Shown here piece by piece: positions 60,309-64,000 of a stretch of DNA of 64,000 nucleotides. The notes beneath the pieces are model-generated. The model was not told where the DNA came from, did no database searches, and saw only the letters and a list, made by a program, of their open reading frames with translations. Where the stretch lies: the NCBI GenBank assembly GCA_002455255.1, contig DKKL01000031.1:149018-213017 (forward strand), written 5' to 3'. Numbering within the stretch: the stretch's first letter is position 1; every line of letters starts with the position of its first letter. Source of the stretch: Candidatus Tepidiaquacellales bacterium UBA6667 (GTDB taxonomy: Bacteria; Bacteroidota; Ignavibacteria; Tepidaquicellales; Tepidaquicellaceae). Position numbers and translations under genes: made by a program.

Positions 60309-61058
60309 ATGAATAAGGTTAGTATAATAACGGTTACATATAATGCAGGAAAATTTTTGCAAGAGACAATAAACTCCATTAAAAATCAAACATATAAAAA
60401 TATTGAATATATAATTATTGACGGTAAATCAAAAGATGATACATTAAAAATTGTTGAAGAAAATAAAAATGTAATTTCAAATTTTATATCTGAAAAAGAT
60501 AACGGGATATATGATGCAATGAATAAAGGATTAAATATGGCAACAGGCGACTATGTATGGTTTATCAATGCAGGGGATGAAATTTATGACGATTATACAT
60601 TGGAAAAAACGATGAATTTGTCAAATGATGCAGATGCATTTTATGGAGATGTTTTATATATTAATGAGGAAAAAGAGAGTTTAGGAACACGCACTTTAAA
60701 AAAACCACCAAAAGTTTTAAGTTGGAAAAACTTTATAAATGGAATGGTAGTATCACATCAATCAATTATCGTTAAAAAGGATTTATGCATCGGGTTTAAT
60801 CCTGATTATAAATACTGTGCAGATTTGGACTGGATGATTGGGTCATTAAAAAACTGTAATAAGATTATAAACACGGAAATGATTCTTTCAAAATTTTTAA
60901 TCGGTGGATTTTCAAAGGAAAATATTATCCCGTCTAATAAAGAAAGAATAAAAATTCTTAAAAAATATTTTTCATACACTGAAATTCTAAAAAGTCATAT
61001 AGACCTTTCATTCAAATTTGCAAAATATTATATTACAAATAAAAGAAAATTATATTGA
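60309..61058 (+). CDS. Glycosyltransferase, GT2 family (WcaA-like)
   Basis: 249 residues. KVSIITVTYNAGKFLQETIN and NIEYIIIDGKSKDDTLKIVE are the GT2 N-terminus; SEKDNGIYDAMNKGLNMATG followed by DYVWFINAGDEI carries the metal-binding motif as NAGDE. It matches colanic-acid-type WcaA/WcaE transferases. It inverts a sugar onto the growing repeat unit. Starts 1 bp after the GT4 gene. Confidence 0.92.
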   Translation: MNKVSIITVTYNAGKFLQETINSIKNQTYKNIEYIIIDGKSKDDTLKIVEENKNVISNFISEKDNGIYDAMNKGLNMATGDYVWFINAGDEIYDDYTLEKTMNLSNDADAFYGDVLYINEEKESLGTRTLKKPPKVLSWKNFINGMVVSHQSIIVKKDLCIGFNPDYKYCADLDWMIGSLKNCNKIINTEMILSKFLIGGFSKENIIPSNKERIKILKKYFSYTEILKSHIDLSFKFAKYYITNKRKLY

Positions 61059-61783
61059 ACTTAAAAGTTTTAAAAGTAAAATCTGAAATTGCACTTAGGA
61101 AGCTCGGGAAGAGTATGGGTTATGACCTGAAAATGACAGATGAAGAGAGATTTATTTTGTTATTAGAAAATAACAGAATAGATTTAATTTTTGATATTGG
61201 TGCAAATACAGGACAATACGCTGAAATGCTTTTTGAATTGGGTTATAAAGGTAAAATTGTATCTTTTGAACCATTAACATCTGCATATGATATCTTGAAG
61301 GAGAAAAGAAAATCAAATCCTAACTGGATTGTTGCAGAAAGATGTGCAATTGGTGATACTGATGGAGAAATTTATATAAACATATCAGAAAATTCCGTTA
61401 GCAGTTCAATTTTGAAAGTAATGGACTCTCATTTAAATTCCGAACCCGGCTCAAAAACTATAAATTGTGAATTAACTAAAATTTATAAATTAGACACAAT
61501 TGCAAAACAATATATAGGCAGTGCAAAAAATTTGTTAATTAAAATAGATACTCAAGGATATGAAGAGAATGTATTAAACGGTGCTACTGATACAATTAAC
61601 TTTGCAAAAGGTTTACAAATTGAACTTTCTTTGGTTAAATTATACGAAGGTCAGAAACTATTCAATGAAATTCTTGAACGAGTAACCGGATTAGGGTTTT
61701 CGTTAATGCAGATAGAACCATCATTTACAGATAAAGAAACCGGAAGAATGCTTCAGGTTGACGGAATTTTTTTCAGAGAATAA
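61055..61783 (+). CDS. FkbM family methyltransferase
   Basis: 242 residues starting at TTG in a TTGA overlap with the GT2 gene. IDLIFDIGANTGQYAEMLFE is motif I; VSFEPLTSAYDILKEK and LIKIDTQGYEENVLNGATDT are FkbM signatures. These enzymes O-methylate sugars, often capping surface glycans. It ends the five-gene operon, 15 bp before a convergent gene. Confidence 0.9.
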   Translation: MNLKVLKVKSEIALRKLGKSMGYDLKMTDEERFILLLENNRIDLIFDIGANTGQYAEMLFELGYKGKIVSFEPLTSAYDILKEKRKSNPNWIVAERCAIGDTDGEIYINISENSVSSSILKVMDSHLNSEPGSKTINCELTKIYKLDTIAKQYIGSAKNLLIKIDTQGYEENVLNGATDTINFAKGLQIELSLVKLYEGQKLFNEILERVTGLGFSLMQIEPSFTDKETGRMLQVDGIFFRE

Positions 61784-61798
61784 TAATATTATAAAACT

Positions 61799-64000
61799 CT
61801 ATTTTATTAATACCATTTTTTTTACTTCAGAAAATTTTGAACCGGAAGTTAATTTATAAAAATATACTCCACTTGGCAAATTACTCGCATCAAATTCATA
61901 TTCATAAGAACCGGCTGTTAAATTCTGATTAATGATAGCTGATATTTCCTTTCCGGTCATATCATATATTTTCAAAGTAATGATATTCCTTTCCGGAATA
62001 CTGAATTTTATTTTAGTTATCGGATTAAAAGGATTAGGATAATTTTGAAATAATCTATAATTGTCAGGTATGATTTCTGAAATATTTTTTATAGAAACAC
62101 TGTTATAAAAATTTCTAATCACATCAGATTTTTGTTTTAATTGAGTAACTGAATTTACATTAGAATTGCCTCTTTCAACAAATTGTGCAAATACAATTGT
62201 TTGTTTTTCGCCTGGTAGTATAGTTTGATTTTCTGAACCGGTTGAGTGTATTTGTCTTCTGTCTCCACTGGGATTGACCTGAACAACTTCACCCGTTAAA
62301 CTACCACCGCAATTCTTCACACTTCCTTTATATTCTGTCCATCCGGTATTTTCTTGTGGATCCCCGGAATATGTGAATTTTGTAGTCTGTGGTGGATTTG
62401 TGTTAGGGATTACATAAGGAGTTAAATCTTTTTTAAAACCTTTCATCAAGTTATATGCACCTAATGGGTCTCCGTTTGGATCGGATTCACATACAACCGG
62501 TGAGCAACTTGTACAAGTAAAATAATTAGAAGAAGTCATTCCTAAATTATTCGGAGTTTTTAAAAACATAAATCCTACTGCCGGAGGATTAGGTCCATAA
62601 TCACCATCATTATTGTCAGCATTATAAGTAAAACTTAAATCCCTAGTGGAATCGCAACCAATATAATCATCTGTTCCATCTCCTACATCAGGATCTAAAA
62701 CGACGGAAAAAAATGTATTGTTCCATGCTGTGGTTCCTTTATTTATTATATCCCATTTTATAAAGTGAGAAGAGGATAGAACATTATTATTATGTATTGG
62801 AATTGAGTCATACCCCCAAGCTGTAATTCTTAATTCTGCCATGAGAGGTTTAGTACCTCCGCCAAATCCCTCACCGAGTGTATGCTTTGATGTATCTGCA
62901 TCTGTTAAGACTCCGAAAATAGTCTGAATAGCATTTTTAACTCCGGGTGTGTCAATTAAATAATCATATTGAAAATTATTATTAACATCAATATAAGGAG
63001 CACCAAATGGTACTACAATTCCCCAGTTTCTCCAATCGTGAGATTCTCTGGAATCTGTTCTTGAAACTAAATAAAATTTAATATTTATATCACTTACTAA
63101 TTGATTATTTAATACATAACCATTTGTATATTCTCCTTTGTAAGAAGCCGAAGCCATTCTAAGTTCATTATTTACATAAGCAGCGATGCTGAGTCCGGAA
63201 GAATAAACAACATACTTGCCGCTTAGTCTTGGCCATTCGAAACCTGGTCTGTTTGTAATATTTACATTTCGATTAAATATACCTGAAGTATGAAAAAAAG
63301 TTGAACCACTATTTGGATAAAATTGAACTAATGGATTATAAGTTGGATTTATTTTTCTTTGCATTATTAATCCGTTATTTCCCACGGAATATGCATCTAA
63401 ACCACCTGATGTATATACTGAATTTAAATTTACGGTTAATGAATTTGTTTCTAAAACCCAATCGTTTCCTGAATTTGTTGTCCTATAAATTAATCCTCCA
63501 TCGCCTACTATAAATCCCATGCCGTTTGAAACAAAATATATTGAATTTAAATTGTTTGCAGTGTTCAAGTTAATACTAGTCCAGTTATATCCACTGTTAG
63601 TAGTTTTTATCAGTTTACCACCTGTACCGACCGCAAATCCGGTTAGAGAATCAACAAAATGAATAGAATTAAAATCCGAAATAATTCCCGTATTAACAGC
63701 TGACCATGAATTTCCAAAACTATTTGAAACTAAAATTTTTCCGTTTGAAGCCGCAATCCACATTTTTGAACGGGAAAATTGTAATTTTGAAAAAATACTG
63801 TTTAAATTATCTGTAACTCCTGAATTTACTATTGACCAATTATTACCGTTATTTGTAGATAATAAAATTGTTCCTGTATTACCCACTGCAAAAAACTTAT
63901 TACTTGAGCCTTCAACGGTTAATCCAATTGAATTTAAATTTTGCATTACAGGAGTATTTACAATTTGTATTTCCGTATTATTTTGAATTTTTAGAATTTT
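61799..64000 (-). CDS. Secreted YCF48/BNR-repeat protein with type IX sorting tail (start outside window)
   Basis: The frame stays open past the ATG at 63946 to the right edge (reading KILKIQNNTEIQIVNTPV before MQNLNSIG), so the true start and signal peptide are outside; at least 733 codons are present. The first 200 residues are tandem YCF48/BNR-type repeats, each with a motif like GFAVGTGGKLIKTTNSGYNW, forming a propeller. The middle (about 200-640) is a beta-rich region with FKDSRESHDWRNWG-like and DPDVGDGTDDYIGCDSTRD segments. The tail (NYPNPFNPITKIKFSI, YDMTGKEISAI, SGVYFYKLTSG, KKMVLIK) is a type IX-style sorting signal. Likely secreted or surface-bound. Confidence 0.85.
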   Translation of the reverse strand, partial: KILKIQNNTEIQIVNTPVMQNLNSIGLTVEGSSNKFFAVGNTGTILLSTNNGNNWSIVNSGVTDNLNSIFSKLQFSRSKMWIAASNGKILVSNSFGNSWSAVNTGIISDFNSIHFVDSLTGFAVGTGGKLIKTTNSGYNWTSINLNTANNLNSIYFVSNGMGFIVGDGGLIYRTTNSGNDWVLETNSLTVNLNSVYTSGGLDAYSVGNNGLIMQRKINPTYNPLVQFYPNSGSTFFHTSGIFNRNVNITNRPGFEWPRLSGKYVVYSSGLSIAAYVNNELRMASASYKGEYTNGYVLNNQLVSDINIKFYLVSRTDSRESHDWRNWGIVVPFGAPYIDVNNNFQYDYLIDTPGVKNAIQTIFGVLTDADTSKHTLGEGFGGGTKPLMAELRITAWGYDSIPIHNNNVLSSSHFIKWDIINKGTTAWNNTFFSVVLDPDVGDGTDDYIGCDSTRDLSFTYNADNNDGDYGPNPPAVGFMFLKTPNNLGMTSSNYFTCTSCSPVVCESDPNGDPLGAYNLMKGFKKDLTPYVIPNTNPPQTTKFTYSGDPQENTGWTEYKGSVKNCGGSLTGEVVQVNPSGDRRQIHSTGSENQTILPGEKQTIVFAQFVERGNSNVNSVTQLKQKSDVIRNFYNSVSIKNISEIIPDNYRLFQNYPNPFNPITKIKFSIPERNIITLKIYDMTGKEISAIINQNLTAGSYEYEFDASNLPSGVYFYKLTSGSKFSEVKKMVLIK

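Noticed and set aside
1..64000. Prophage or insertion sequence
   Set aside because: No integrase, transposase, phage structural gene or long terminal inverted repeats were recognised in any region.

Overview
The window is about 64 kb of low-GC bacterial chromosome, probably from the Bacteroidota/Chlorobiota side of the tree and most likely an Ignavibacteria-like organism. Three things support this. Several secreted proteins end in a type IX secretion style tail (YPNPFNP followed by GxYxxxFD and a final K-M-x-x-I-K). Several intergenic regions carry the Bacteroidota sigma-A promoter pattern TTTG-N18-20-TAnnTTTG. The gene repertoire fits too (class II ribonucleotide reductase with zinc tail, DUF3127, DUF3667, YfhO, ARPP-1 domain). 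TTG start codons are common. I see no prophage, transposase, rRNA or CRISPR array. There is one tRNA (Pro-TGG).

Layout. 1-5.8 kb: a truncated secreted subtilisin-like protease, a DinB-like/DUF899 pair, a 0.55-kb cluster of palindromic repeats, a GH26-like secreted glycosidase overlapping a DUF3127 protein, and a methyltransferase. 5.9-8.5 kb: a Tat-exported Rieske protein with a small membrane partner, then DUF3667, DUF454 and YCII-domain proteins. 8.6-12.5 kb: a tight four-gene operon of two D-Ala-D-Ala-ligase-like ATP-grasp enzymes, a GNAT acetyltransferase and a lysine 2,3-aminomutase-like radical SAM protein, which looks like an uncharacterised small-molecule pathway. 12.6-14.9 kb: an ECF sigma factor operon with membrane and lipoprotein partners and a possible self-recognised promoter. 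14.9-18.4 kb: a large GltD-like Fe-S flavoprotein and a DUF4382-type lipoprotein. 18.4-24.9 kb: a secreted protein with a cohesin-like N-terminus next to a giant FG-GAP propeller protein ending in a dockerin-like module, then an unknown helical protein. 24.9-29.5 kb: pntB-pntAB-pntAA, rhomboid protease, pyrD and tRNA-Pro. 29.6-35.3 kb: a secreted propeller protein, an ARPP-1 protein, recA-recX, a sugar transferase and a PIG-L deacetylase. 35.5-39.7 kb: B12-dependent ribonucleotide reductase with a terminator-like hairpin in its leader, followed upstream by a predicted three-way-junction RNA. 39.7-43.3 kb: a secreted SBBP-repeat protein, a DUF1572 protein, an unknown protein and a MazF-type toxin-antitoxin pair. 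43.3-47.6 kb: a five-gene operon of zinc-ribbon membrane proteins, an SPFH/SHOCT protein and a coiled-coil protein, resembling the Bacillus ydjGHI membrane-stress module. 47.7-53.1 kb: a secreted trypsin-like/TPR protein, a DUF3298 lipoprotein, mutS and a second ECF sigma factor. 53.2-61.8 kb: surface polysaccharide genes (gmd and yfhO on one strand; methyltransferase, flippase, two glycosyltransferases and an FkbM methyltransferase on the other). The right edge cuts through a secreted YCF48/BNR-repeat protein.

The best candidates for new biology are the ATP-grasp/GNAT/KamA operon, the three-way-junction RNA at 39610-39693, the nrdJ leader, the zinc-ribbon/SPFH operon with its coiled-coil partner, the palindromic repeat cluster at 2.9-3.4 kb and a shared operator-like motif at 5.8 and 17.6 kb. 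All family calls come from reading motifs; no database search was run.
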